DNA of 64,000 nt from CAIVAT01 sp964473485 (GTDB taxonomy: Bacteria > Bacteroidota > Bacteroidia > Bacteroidales > FEN-979). Where the stretch lies: positions 46,240 to 110,239 of the forward strand of contig CAYYPH010000013.1 in assembly GCA_964473485.1 (NCBI GenBank), given 5' to 3'. The notes below the pieces were generated by a model. It was not told the DNA's origin. It worked only from the letters and a program-made list of their open reading frames with translations, and searched no databases. Positions 1 to 8,642 of this stretch are shown here, in pieces (within the stretch, counting starts at the first letter, position 1; every line of letters begins with the position of its first letter). A program made the position numbers and the translations under genes.

Positions 1-1
1 A

Positions 2-247
2 GCATTCCGCGCTTCAGGAAAACCGTTGGCAGAGGTTTACCGGGAGGCTCGGCAGAAACTGGATGATTTTTACACCGGAAGCTGGATTCTCGGAGGTTTC
101 ATGGGCCTGGTCACAGGGATCATGATCGCCGGACGGCTCCTGGGCAGGCAACAGAAAGATTACGTGCCCGATAAGGGAACCTGTTTCAGTTGCGGGAGGT
201 GTATGGATTTTTGCCCGGTGAAAGAGAGTGAACGGGTGAACAGGTGA
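2..247 (+). CDS. C-terminal part of a membrane-anchored 4Fe-4S protein (5' end outside window)
   Basis: The frame is open to the left edge of the window, so this is the tail of a longer gene; no convincing start codon is visible. It shows one hydrophobic segment (around TGSWILGGFMGLVTGIMIAG) followed by a single 4Fe-4S binding motif, CFSCGRCMDFCP. The protein therefore probably ends with a membrane helix and a ferredoxin-like cluster that hands electrons to a partner. The stop codon at 245-247 lies inside a short 8-base tandem array (228-267), so the last residues (around SERVNR) are encoded by repeat DNA rather than by conserved sequence. It precedes a propeller protein gene by 57 bp and may belong to the same electron-transfer operon. 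The full function cannot be told from this fragment. Confidence 0.7.
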   Translation, partial: AFRASGKPLAEVYREARQKLDDFYTGSWILGGFMGLVTGIMIAGRLLGRQQKDYVPDKGTCFSCGRCMDFCPVKESERVNR

Positions 248-267
248 ACGGGTGAACTAGGGAACAG
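228..267. repeat. 8-base tandem array (GTGAACGG type), five units
   Basis: Five consecutive 8-base units, GTGAACGG, GTGAACAG, GTGAACGG, GTGAACTA and GGGAACAG, cover the stop codon of the preceding gene and run into the intergenic gap. It is the only array in this window with period 8; the others have period 7. Confidence 0.8.
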
Positions 268-304
268 AAAAGGTAAAATATGAAAATAAAGATTTCAGGT
301 ATTA

Positions 305-2137
305 ATGTCAGATAAGAAATCACCGGAAAAGACCATCAGGACCCTGGGCTATATAGCGGTTACCGCGGCTGTTTTTGCATTGATACTCTGTGTGCTGATC
401 ATCGTGAATTATCTCCAGGTGAAACGGATCGATCCGCTCAACTCGCAATCGATGCAGATTCTCACCGAGCGTTTGAAGGCCAACCCTGGCGATGAAGGAC
501 TGAGGGAAGAGATCAGGTCGCTTGATTTGCTGGCGCGGAAGGCCTTTTTCACAAGCCAGTGGCAGATCAGGTCGGGGGGGTATTTACTGCTTATCAGCCT
601 GCTGATCGTTGTGGCAAGCCTCAAGGGGATCGACCTGATCAGGAAAACCCTGCCGGAGGAGCCTTCGAAGCCAAAGGAAACCTTCTGGGAAAAACAACGG
701 CGAAGCCGGCAATGGATTGCCGGCACCGGGATGCTGCTCGTCGTGGCTGCTTTACTGGCTGCATTTATGACGCATCACGAACTGGACAATGACCTGGCGA
801 AAGCATTAGCTGTTGCATCTCCACAAGGTGGTTCGACTGAAGGCTCCGGGCAGGCAAAGGATTCACTGACGGGTTCCCTTCCCGGGCCGGGTACCGCTGA
901 TACAACACTGAACCTTACGGATTCTGTCACTCCTGATCTGATCCCCGCCGGAACGGTTGCCAGTGAGGATGGATATCCGACCCAGCAGGAGATCAACGCG
1001 AATTTCACCACCTTCAGGGGACCCGGAGGTAACGGGATTGATTACCACCGGAATATCCCGACCTCGTGGGACGGTAAATCGGGTAAAAATATCCGTTGGA
1101 AAAGCGTGGTGCCGCTTCCCGGATTTAATTCCCCGATCGTCTGGAAAGAGAGGATTTATCTTTCCGGCGCCAGTGAATCAAAACGTGAGGTCTACTGCTT
1201 TCATGCCGAGACCGGGGACCTGGTCTGGACAACCGTCATTGAAAAAATCGCAGGGAGTCCGGCCAAATCTCCGGATGTAAACAAGGAGACCGGCTATGCC
1301 GCACCTACCATGACGACCGACGGCCGCAGGGTGTACGCGATCTTTGCCAACGGGGATATCTCCGCGCTGAACATGGAAGGAAGGATCGTGTGGGCGAAGA
1401 ACCTCGGGGTTCCGGTGAACCACTACGGACACTCTTCCTCGCTGATCATGTACAGAGACATGGTCATCGTGCAATACGACCAGCGTGGATCCGCATCGGT
1501 GATGGCCTTGAACGGACGGACGGGGGAGGTTGTCTGGAAAACAGCGAGGAATGTCAAGGTTTCATGGGCATCGCCGGTTTTGGTAAACACCGGATCGCGG
1601 ATGGAACTTTTGCTGGCAGCCGAACCTAATGTGACCTCCTACGATCCTTCCAACGGAAAGGAACGGTGGAGAATCGATTGCATTGAAGGAGAGGTGGGCC
1701 CCTCTCCGGCTTATTCAGACGGGATGGTTTTTTCGGTCAATGAATATTCGAAACTCGCTGCTGTTAAGATCGACGATCCGCCATCGGTGGTTTGGGATAA
1801 TATGGATTATCTTTCCGATGTACCCAGCCCTATTGCCACCCCGCAATACCTTTTCCTTTCTACCAGTTACGGAACCGTTGTCTGTTACAATGCAAAAAGC
1901 GGCGAAAAGCACTGGGAGCATGAATTCGACAACACGGTCTATTCTTCCCCGATGCTGTCGGAAGGCAGGATATACCTGACCGATAAACGGGGGGTGACCT
2001 ATATTTTTGCTGCCGATAAGGAGTTCAACCTGATCGGGCAACCGGCGCTTGGTGAAGGCACCTTTTGCACCCCGGCTTTCGCCGATGGACGTATATATAT
2101 CCGGGGGAACAATCATTTGTATTGTATCGGGAAATAA
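305..2137 (+). CDS. Membrane-anchored PQQ-like beta-propeller repeat protein
   Basis: A 610-residue protein with three predicted membrane helices (about residues 13-36, 91-108 and 137-156). A low-complexity Ser/Thr/Gly linker follows, then a PQQ-type beta-propeller from about residue 230 to the end. The propeller shows the opening motif FRGPGGNG and repeated blades of the type 'YCFHAETGDLVW' and 'VVCYNAKSGEKHWEHEFD'. Such propellers serve as protein-interaction scaffolds (BamB) or, with PQQ, as dehydrogenases; I see no evidence that PQQ is bound. Start is the ATG at 305. It lies between a 4Fe-4S membrane protein and NADH-linked flavoproteins, and a second, shorter propeller follows at 6158. 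A role organising or sensing that electron-transfer system is an inference; the substrate is unknown. Confidence 0.8.
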   Translation: MSDKKSPEKTIRTLGYIAVTAAVFALILCVLIIVNYLQVKRIDPLNSQSMQILTERLKANPGDEGLREEIRSLDLLARKAFFTSQWQIRSGGYLLLISLLIVVASLKGIDLIRKTLPEEPSKPKETFWEKQRRSRQWIAGTGMLLVVAALLAAFMTHHELDNDLAKALAVASPQGGSTEGSGQAKDSLTGSLPGPGTADTTLNLTDSVTPDLIPAGTVASEDGYPTQQEINANFTTFRGPGGNGIDYHRNIPTSWDGKSGKNIRWKSVVPLPGFNSPIVWKERIYLSGASESKREVYCFHAETGDLVWTTVIEKIAGSPAKSPDVNKETGYAAPTMTTDGRRVYAIFANGDISALNMEGRIVWAKNLGVPVNHYGHSSSLIMYRDMVIVQYDQRGSASVMALNGRTGEVVWKTARNVKVSWASPVLVNTGSRMELLLAAEPNVTSYDPSNGKERWRIDCIEGEVGPSPAYSDGMVFSVNEYSKLAAVKIDDPPSVVWDNMDYLSDVPSPIATPQYLFLSTSYGTVVCYNAKSGEKHWEHEFDNTVYSSPMLSEGRIYLTDKRGVTYIFAADKEFNLIGQPALGEGTFCTPAFADGRIYIRGNNHLYCIGK

Positions 2138-2155
2138 ATGTACAGACAGTTCTAC

Positions 2156-2183
2156 GATTACCATGATTAACGATTAACGATGG
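2156..2183. repeat. 7-base tandem array (ACGATTA type), four units
   Basis: Units GATTACC, ATGATTA, ACGATTA and ACGATGG follow each other at exact 7-base spacing, with another ACGATTA at 2154-2160 overlapping the first. It occupies the 98-bp gap between the propeller gene and the NuoEF-like gene. Confidence 0.7.
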
Positions 2184-2235
2184 AAAGGCAGTTTTTTGAG
2201 GATCGGTTACCAATGGATACGTTCAAGATAAACAG

Positions 2236-4587
2236 GTGAGAAAAGAAGAGATCATCGAAAAGGTGGACCTGATCGTTGCACAGACCGGAACTTCGGCCGA
2301 CAAGGTCATTCCGATCCTGCAACGGATCCAGGAAACCTTTCGCTATTTGCCGGCGGATGCTTTGGGGCGGGTTTGTGAGATCACCGACATAGCCCCATCG
2401 CGGATCCAGGGAATATCGACCTTTTATTCACAGTTCCGGCATGAGATCGCCGGGAATCACATGATCCAGGTTTGCACCGGCACAGCCTGCCACGTGAAGG
2501 GGGCGCTGTTGGTTTATGACGCCTTCAGGCGGGAGCTGAAACTCGACACCGGTGAAAATACCGACCGGTCAGGGATCTTTTCCATCGAAAAGGTAGCCTG
2601 CCTGGGATGCTGCACCCTTGCCCCCGTTGTAAGAATCGACGATGTCACCTATGGACATGTTTCACCTGCGCAGGCCGGCGAGATCCTGATTGATTTTCTG
2701 AAACGGCCGAAACACGCCAAATCCACTACTAACAACACTGGCAGCAACAATGGAAAACTCCAGGGTGAAATCCGCATCGGGCTTGGATCCTGTTGTATCG
2801 CCAGCGGCAGTGCCGATGTCAAGGCAGCGCTCGAGAAAACCATCGTCGATTCGGGGATCCATGTAGACGTCAAACAGGTGGGCTGTGTCGGGATCTGCAA
2901 CCAGGTCCCCGTCATGGAGATCCTTAAACCCGGTGAAAATCCCGTTTTTTATGCGCAGGTCCAGCCCGGGGAGGTAAAAGAGGTCGTATTGGCTCATTTT
3001 CAGCCTGTCACCACCCGAAAAAAGCTCACAACTAGAATCACAAGATTGTTTGAGCAGTTACTCAATGATGGAACAAAAGGTCAGCTTAACCGGTACCGGT
3101 CTGATCAGCGCGACACTCCGATGAGCCGGTTTTTAGGTCCGCAGCGCAGCATAGCCACCGAAAACCGGGGAGTCATCAGACCGGGCGACTTGGATGAATA
3201 TCTGCGGAACGGAGGATTTGAAGCCTTTAAAAAGTGTATTGATCATTACACCCCCATGCAGGTTGTTGATGAGATCATCGCTAGCGGCCTGAGAGGTCGG
3301 GGTGGAGCCGGATTCCCGACCGGCCGTAAGTGGCAGCTGGTGCACGACCAGGATCATCCGCATAAAATGATTATCTGCAACGGCGATGAAGGCGATCCGG
3401 GTGCTTTCATGGATCGCATGCTCCTGGAATCCTATCCCTACCGGGTCATTGAGGGGATGATGATCGCCGGCTATGCAACGGGCGCCCGTGAAGGAATTTT
3501 TTACATCAGGGCAGAATATCCCCTGGCGGTGCAAAGGGTCCGCGAGGCGATTGAGAAGTGTTACCGCGAAGGGATTCTTGGCCCTGGCACCGGCCATCGT
3601 GGTTTTTCTTTTGATCTCAGGATTTTTGAGGGAGCAGGCGCATTTGTGTGCGGTGAAGAGACCGCGCTGATCGCTTCGGTTGAAGGCAACCGGGGCATAC
3701 CAAGGCTCAGGCCGCCGTACCCTGCGGTGAAGGGTCTTAACGGACATCCGACACTGATCAACAACACCGAAACATTTTCGCTGATTTCATGGATTATCCG
3801 CCACGGCGCCTCCTCATTTGCCGCCATCGGAACTGAGAAAAGCAAGGGCACCAAGGTATTTGCCCTGGCGGGAAAGGTAAAACGCGGCGGATTGATCGAG
3901 GTGCCGATGGGAATTTCGATCCGGGCCATCGTGGAAGAGATAGGCGGAGGCATTGCGTCGGGAAAAAGTTTTAAGGCGGTTCAGATCGGCGGACCTTCCG
4001 GTGGCTGCATTCCCGCTTCAATGGCCGATCAACCCGTGGATTATGAGGCGCTTACGGCAGCTGGCGCCATGATGGGATCGGGCGGCCTGATCGTGCTCGA
4101 CGAATCGGATTGCATGGTCGACATTGCCCATTACTTTCTCTCCTTTACCCAGAGTCAGAGCTGCGGACAGTGTACATTCTGCCGGGTCGGAACCCGGAGG
4201 ATGCTTGATATTCTGGAGAAGATCAGGAGCGGTGAAGCAACATCCGGAGACCTGGAAAAACTGGAAAAGCTTGCTGTCAGCACACAGCAGGGAAGCCTTT
4301 GCGGATTGGGTAAGACCGCTCCGAATCCTGTGTTGTCGACACTACGGTATTTCAGACATGAATATGAAGCTCATCTGAAGGGAAAGTGTTCCGCGGGCAA
4401 ATGCCTGCCGCTGATCACCTACGTGGTTGAAGAAACCTGCATCGGATGTACCAAATGCGCGCAGGACTGCCCGGTTGATGCGATTGCTTTCACCCCGTAT
4501 GAGGTTCACTCCATCGATCAGGATAAATGTATTAAATGTGATATATGCCGGCAGGTTTGCCCGGTGAACGCAGTCAAGGTCCAATGA
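2236..4587 (+). CDS. NADH:acceptor oxidoreductase, NuoE-NuoF fusion with C-terminal 2[4Fe-4S] ferredoxin
   Basis: A 783-residue flavo-iron-sulfur protein. Residues 1-160 are a NuoE-type thioredoxin-fold [2Fe-2S] domain (CTGTAC and CLGCC motifs). Residues 175-255 are a second such domain (SCCIASG, GCVGIC). From about 310 comes a NuoF core with the FMN/NADH signatures GLRGRGGAGFPTG, GDEGDPGAFMDR and FVCGEETALIASVEG, then a [4Fe-4S] site at about residue 641 (SCGQCTFCRVGT). The end is a two-cluster ferredoxin (CIGCTKCAQDCP at about 734, CIKCDICRQVCP at about 764). This layout matches HydB/HndC-type subunits of electron-bifurcating NAD-linked enzymes, here with the NuoE part fused on. No catalytic hydrogenase subunit is adjacent. 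The start is a GTG; the stop overlaps the ATG of the next gene by 4 bp (ATGA), implying translational coupling. Confidence 0.85.
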   Translation: MRKEEIIEKVDLIVAQTGTSADKVIPILQRIQETFRYLPADALGRVCEITDIAPSRIQGISTFYSQFRHEIAGNHMIQVCTGTACHVKGALLVYDAFRRELKLDTGENTDRSGIFSIEKVACLGCCTLAPVVRIDDVTYGHVSPAQAGEILIDFLKRPKHAKSTTNNTGSNNGKLQGEIRIGLGSCCIASGSADVKAALEKTIVDSGIHVDVKQVGCVGICNQVPVMEILKPGENPVFYAQVQPGEVKEVVLAHFQPVTTRKKLTTRITRLFEQLLNDGTKGQLNRYRSDQRDTPMSRFLGPQRSIATENRGVIRPGDLDEYLRNGGFEAFKKCIDHYTPMQVVDEIIASGLRGRGGAGFPTGRKWQLVHDQDHPHKMIICNGDEGDPGAFMDRMLLESYPYRVIEGMMIAGYATGAREGIFYIRAEYPLAVQRVREAIEKCYREGILGPGTGHRGFSFDLRIFEGAGAFVCGEETALIASVEGNRGIPRLRPPYPAVKGLNGHPTLINNTETFSLISWIIRHGASSFAAIGTEKSKGTKVFALAGKVKRGGLIEVPMGISIRAIVEEIGGGIASGKSFKAVQIGGPSGGCIPASMADQPVDYEALTAAGAMMGSGGLIVLDESDCMVDIAHYFLSFTQSQSCGQCTFCRVGTRRMLDILEKIRSGEATSGDLEKLEKLAVSTQQGSLCGLGKTAPNPVLSTLRYFRHEYEAHLKGKCSAGKCLPLITYVVEETCIGCTKCAQDCPVDAIAFTPYEVHSIDQDKCIKCDICRQVCPVNAVKVQ

Positions 4588-6146
4588 ACATCAGCATCGA
4601 TCACCATATCATCGAAATCAGCGAAGGATTGACAGTCATGGAGGCGGCTGCAACAGCGGGCATCGTCATTCCCTCCTTGTGCCATTTGCCGGGAGTGCAT
4701 AATCATCCATCATGCATGGTTTGCCTGGTGAAGGACATTAAAAGAAACACATTGATTCCTTCCTGTACCTACCCTGCCGAAGATGGGATGATCATTCAGA
4801 CCCATTCACATGAGATCCGTGAGATGAGACGTGAGTCTCTTGAGTTGCTGCTGAGCGATCATGTTGGCGACTGCGAAGCCCCGTGCCAGCGAACGTGTCC
4901 CGCCCACATGGACATCCCGCGGATGAATCGCCTGATAGCGGAGAACAGGTTACAGGACGCACTGGACCTTGTCAGGGAGGAGATCGCGCTTCCCTGGATC
5001 CTGGGCTATATCTGCCCGGCACCCTGTGAAAAAGCATGCCACCGGTCCACCATCGATCAGCCGGTGTCTGTTTGTCTGCTCAAAAGAATCACCGCTGCAG
5101 AGGAATCCCGGAGAAATCATGGGATAGAGGTGAAAAGGCCCGGTTCAGGAAAAAAGGCCGCGATCATCGGCACCGGTCCTGCCGGGCTTTCGGCCGCTTA
5201 TTACCTGCTCAGGTCAGGGCATGGCTGTGCCTTGTTTGACAAGCATCCTGATCCCGGGGGAATGTTGCGGACCCATATCCCCGAGCAACGGCTTCCGCGT
5301 CATGTGCTGGATGCAGAGATTGAAGTTATCAGGAAAATGGGGGCCGGGTTCAGCATGAATGTAAGGGTGGATGAACATGCATTCGAGGAGCACCTGCTGA
5401 GAGATTTCGATGTGGTGATACTGGCCACGGGCAGCGAAGAGAAGAAGATCCTTGAGGATTTCGGGCTGATCCTTGACGAACAGGGAATAAAGGTCAGCAG
5501 GACCACTTACGGAACAACGCATCCTGGAATATTCGTGTGCGGAAACGTTGGCGGGAAACGGCAGATGGCCGTCAGGTCTGTGGCAAAGGGCAAAAATGCA
5601 GCCCGGTCAGCGGATCATTTCCTGCGGACCGGCAAACCCCACGGACCCCGGAAACGGTTTAACTCTTCGTTTGGCGTTCTCAGGGAGGAGGAGTTTGCAG
5701 CCTTCCTTGAGGAAGGGATCCATGACGGGCGCACTGAGCCGGCCGGGGGATTTCCGGAGGGATTCACACCCGCTGAGGCCATGCGTGAGGCCGCACGGTG
5801 CATGCATTGCGACTGCCGTAAACAGGATACTTGTAAACTAAGAATGTATGCGGATGAGTATCAAGCCCACCAGAAGCGATTTACCGGTCCTGAGCGTAAA
5901 AAAATCGTAAAGGTGAACCAGCATGCATCGGTTGTTTATGAACCGGAGAAATGCATCCGGTGCGGCTTATGCGTATCGATCACTTCCGTGCAGAAGGAAC
6001 CCCTTGGTTTATCCTATATTGGACGGGGTTTTGATGTCAGGATCGGGGTCCCGCTGAACCAGAAGATGTCTGAAGCCATCACGGTTACCGCTGATCAGGT
6101 TGTGCGTTCATGCCCCACCGGCGCTCTGGCCTGGAAAAAGGATTAA
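4584..6146 (+). CDS. FAD-dependent oxidoreductase with [2Fe-2S] and GltD/NuoG-type Fe-S domains
   Basis: A 520-residue protein starting at the ATG that overlaps the previous stop. Residues 1-80 look like a NuoG-type [2Fe-2S] ferredoxin (CHLPGVHNHPSCMVC, then a fourth Cys in PSCTYP). Next come the GltD-like cysteine clusters CEAPCQRTCPAHMDIP and CPAPCEKACH. A Rossmann FAD site (IIGTGPAGLSAAYYL) begins at about residue 195, and a second conserved block ends in GIFVCGNV. The NAD-binding half seen in full-length GltD/NfnB appears shortened. Residues 400-520 carry further cysteines (CMHCDC, CIRCGLC, SCPTGAL). It is the evident partner of the NuoEF-like protein and probably moves electrons between that subunit's clusters and its own FAD. 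The terminal acceptor is not apparent. Confidence 0.8.
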   Translation: MNISIDHHIIEISEGLTVMEAAATAGIVIPSLCHLPGVHNHPSCMVCLVKDIKRNTLIPSCTYPAEDGMIIQTHSHEIREMRRESLELLLSDHVGDCEAPCQRTCPAHMDIPRMNRLIAENRLQDALDLVREEIALPWILGYICPAPCEKACHRSTIDQPVSVCLLKRITAAEESRRNHGIEVKRPGSGKKAAIIGTGPAGLSAAYYLLRSGHGCALFDKHPDPGGMLRTHIPEQRLPRHVLDAEIEVIRKMGAGFSMNVRVDEHAFEEHLLRDFDVVILATGSEEKKILEDFGLILDEQGIKVSRTTYGTTHPGIFVCGNVGGKRQMAVRSVAKGKNAARSADHFLRTGKPHGPRKRFNSSFGVLREEEFAAFLEEGIHDGRTEPAGGFPEGFTPAEAMREAARCMHCDCRKQDTCKLRMYADEYQAHQKRFTGPERKKIVKVNQHASVVYEPEKCIRCGLCVSITSVQKEPLGLSYIGRGFDVRIGVPLNQKMSEAITVTADQVVRSCPTGALAWKKD

Positions 6147-6157
6147 GTTAAAAAAGG

Positions 6158-7273
6158 ATGAAGATGATCCGTTCGTGTGTATTGTTCCTTATGCTGTTCC
6201 CGTTTTGTGCGGCCGGGCAGCCGGCGAAATTCACCGCCTGGCCTTCGTTTCGTGGCAACCAGGAGTTGACCGGTCACACCAGCGCCGTGGTTCTGCCTCC
6301 ACTGAAACTGCGTTGGACCTTCAAAACCGGGGATGCGGTGAAATCATCGGCTGTGATCAGCAACGGCCGGATTTACGTCGGCTCCGACGATGGCAATGTG
6401 TATTGTCTCTCCCAGTCAGGTAAACTGAAATGGAAATTTGAGACCGGTAACTCGATTGAAGCGGGATTGCTGCTGCTCGGCAAGGTGGTATACGCAGGCA
6501 ACCTTGAAGGCACTCTCTTTGCTCTGGATGCCGAGACGGGTAAGCTGATATGGAAGTACAGTACCGAAGGACAGATTTCAGGAAGCCCTACCTGGACCCA
6601 CAGTTCTGTTGTCAATAAGAACAGGATCCTGGTCGGCAGTTATGATTTCAACCTGCATTGCATGGATGCAGAAACGGGGAGTCCGGTATGGAAATACGAA
6701 ACAGGAAATTATATCAACGGCACCCCGGCTGTTGCAAAGCAGCAGGCCGTGATGGGAGGGTGCGACGGGTTCCTTCACATTGTGGATGTCGTGAACGGAA
6801 AACTCCTTGAAAAAGCCGACCTGGAAACCTATGTGCCGGCTTCGGCTGCGATCTCCGGTAACCATGCTTTTGCCGGAAATTACGACGGGGTGTTTTTCTG
6901 CCTCGATCTCGAAACAAGGAAGATCCTCTGGAAAACAGAAGGGGGCGGACCCTTCATTGCCTCACCGGCAGTGGCGGAAGGCAAGGTGGTGACCGGCACC
7001 CAGAACAAGACGGTCTATTGCTTTGATGCTGCAAACGGTAACATACTGTGGAAGTTTAAAACATCAGGGAAAGTGGATGCTTCGCCGGTCATTACCGGCC
7101 GTTCGGTCGTTGTCGCTTCATCCGACGGGCGCCTGCGCTTCCTCGACCTGAACACCGGCGCAGAGCAGTGGGTGTATGAGATCGGCAGTGCCATTGTGGC
7201 CACGCCGGCCGTAGTGACCGGATTGGTGATAGTGGGAGCCGGTGATGGAAATGTATATGCCTTTGGAAAATAA
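6158..7273 (+). CDS. Secreted PQQ-like beta-propeller repeat protein (BamB-like fold)
   Basis: A 371-residue protein with an N-terminal signal peptide (MKMIRSCVLFLMLFPFCAAG). The rest is a run of about seven PQQ-type blades, each with a core like 'VYCLSQSGKLKWKFETG' or 'LFALDAETGKLIWKY'. No Cys lies at a lipobox position, so it is probably periplasmic and soluble rather than a lipoprotein. Propellers of this length act as scaffolds (BamB family) or form the substrate-facing part of quinoprotein dehydrogenases; none of the dehydrogenase catalytic residues stand out. It starts 11 bp after the flavoprotein gene and ends 10 bp before a glycosyltransferase gene, so it is probably cotranscribed with both. 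It is the second propeller in this operon after the membrane-anchored one at 305. Confidence 0.8.
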   Translation: MKMIRSCVLFLMLFPFCAAGQPAKFTAWPSFRGNQELTGHTSAVVLPPLKLRWTFKTGDAVKSSAVISNGRIYVGSDDGNVYCLSQSGKLKWKFETGNSIEAGLLLLGKVVYAGNLEGTLFALDAETGKLIWKYSTEGQISGSPTWTHSSVVNKNRILVGSYDFNLHCMDAETGSPVWKYETGNYINGTPAVAKQQAVMGGCDGFLHIVDVVNGKLLEKADLETYVPASAAISGNHAFAGNYDGVFFCLDLETRKILWKTEGGGPFIASPAVAEGKVVTGTQNKTVYCFDAANGNILWKFKTSGKVDASPVITGRSVVVASSDGRLRFLDLNTGAEQWVYEIGSAIVATPAVVTGLVIVGAGDGNVYAFGK

Positions 7274-7283
7274 TGACTGATTC

Positions 7284-8606
7284 ATGAAAATCATAAATAT
7301 TGTACCTGGTTTCGGTGGTTCTTTTTATTGCGGGAATTGCCTGCGCGACGGGGCGTTTGTAAAAGAATTAAGGCGTGAAGGGCACCAGGCAACCATTCTG
7401 CCCATGTACCTGCCGCTGACCATGGGCGACCAGGTGGATACGGCTGATCAGGACACGGATACAGCAGGAACCCCGGTGTTTTACGGTGCAGTCAGCATCT
7501 ACCTGAAGCAGCAGTTTCCGATCATGCGGAAAATGCCGCACTGGATGGAAAAAATCTTTAATTCGAAACCAATGCTGAAAGTTGCGGCCAGCAAGGCAGG
7601 TTCGACCCGTGCACAGGGGATGGAGGCGCTCACAGAGTCGATGTTATTGGGAAAAGATGGCTTTCAGCGTGAAGAGCTGAATGAACTCACGGGGTTTCTG
7701 AAGAACCATGAGAAACCCGATATTGTGCATATTTCAAATGTGCTCCTGCTGGGACTGGCTCAACAGATCAGGGAGGAGGTGAAGGTTCCGGTTGTTTTCT
7801 CATTACAGGATGAAGATGTATGGATTGATGCGATGGACCCCCGCTGGCAGCAAAGGATGTGGGACCTGATGGCCCGGAAAGCCAGGGATGTGGATGCTTT
7901 TGTTTCGGTTTCCAGGTGGTTTGCCGGAAAGATGCAGGAAAAACTCTCCATCCCCGGCGATAAGCTCCATGTCATCCCCATTGGCATCGTACCTGATGCC
8001 TATTCGTATCATGAGCCCGCGGTTGCTCCTCCCGCTATCGGGTACCTTTCGCGGCTGAACGAGGAGAACGGATTCGGACTCCTGGTGGATGCATTCCTGA
8101 TCCTGAAAAAGAACGGAAAATTTCCCGGGCTGAGACTGCATGCCACCGGAGGCTATACGGGCGACGACAAAACGTTTATCAACAAACAGGTAAATAAAAT
8201 CAAACAGGCGAATGTCCTGCCCGATTTCACCATCTTTGAAGATTACCGGCCCGGTGAAATCTCCTCTTTTTTCAGGACACTATCGGTGATGTCGGTACCG
8301 GTTCTGAAGGGCGAAGCTTTCGGGCTATACCAGATCGAAGCGCTGGCTTCCGGTGTCCCGCTCGTTCAGCCTGCATTGGGCGCGTTTCCGGAGATCATGA
8401 AGGTCACGGGTGGAGGTATCACCTATCAACCCAATACACCCGAAGCATTGGCCGAAGCATTGGCCGGGATGTTGGCAGACCCGGCACGGTTGGCGGCCAT
8501 GGCCGTGAATGGCAGAAAGGTTGTCGAAGAAAAATTCGATGCCTCCAAAGTGACACAACAGATGATCAGCCTGTATCAGTCGCTGATCTCTTCCAATCTG
8601 CTTTAA
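7284..8606 (+). CDS. Glycosyltransferase family 4 (GT-B fold)
   Basis: A 440-residue cytosolic protein with the two Rossmann halves of a GT-B glycosyltransferase. The N-terminal half opens with 'MKIINIVPGFGGSFYCGNC', which includes the glycine-rich acceptor loop. The C-terminal half holds the donor site, with the E-x7-E motif in 'KGEAFGLYQIEALASGVP' and the following 'GAFPEIM'. Family members transfer a sugar from a nucleotide-sugar donor with retention of configuration. The acceptor cannot be predicted, and there is no surrounding polysaccharide cluster. It lies 10 bp after a propeller gene and 36 bp before an ABC exporter, so an envelope-related substrate is plausible. Near the C terminus a 12-base tandem duplication encodes PEALAEALA. 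Confidence 0.85.
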   Translation: MKIINIVPGFGGSFYCGNCLRDGAFVKELRREGHQATILPMYLPLTMGDQVDTADQDTDTAGTPVFYGAVSIYLKQQFPIMRKMPHWMEKIFNSKPMLKVAASKAGSTRAQGMEALTESMLLGKDGFQREELNELTGFLKNHEKPDIVHISNVLLLGLAQQIREEVKVPVVFSLQDEDVWIDAMDPRWQQRMWDLMARKARDVDAFVSVSRWFAGKMQEKLSIPGDKLHVIPIGIVPDAYSYHEPAVAPPAIGYLSRLNEENGFGLLVDAFLILKKNGKFPGLRLHATGGYTGDDKTFINKQVNKIKQANVLPDFTIFEDYRPGEISSFFRTLSVMSVPVLKGEAFGLYQIEALASGVPLVQPALGAFPEIMKVTGGGITYQPNTPEALAEALAGMLADPARLAAMAVNGRKVVEEKFDASKVTQQMISLYQSLISSNLL

Positions 8607-8642
8607 AAGCGGATCAAATTTCAAAAATCAATCTGATGCACA

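Noticed and set aside
2236..4587. The missing nuoE and nuoF of the nuo operon
   Set aside because: The extra thioredoxin-type and C-terminal two-cluster domains mark it as a HydB/HndC-type protein, and it lies 33 kb away in a different operon.
8445..8475. 12-base tandem duplication in the glycosyltransferase gene
   Set aside because: It encodes an alanine/glutamate-rich helix typical of this position; period and sequence do not match the 7-base arrays.
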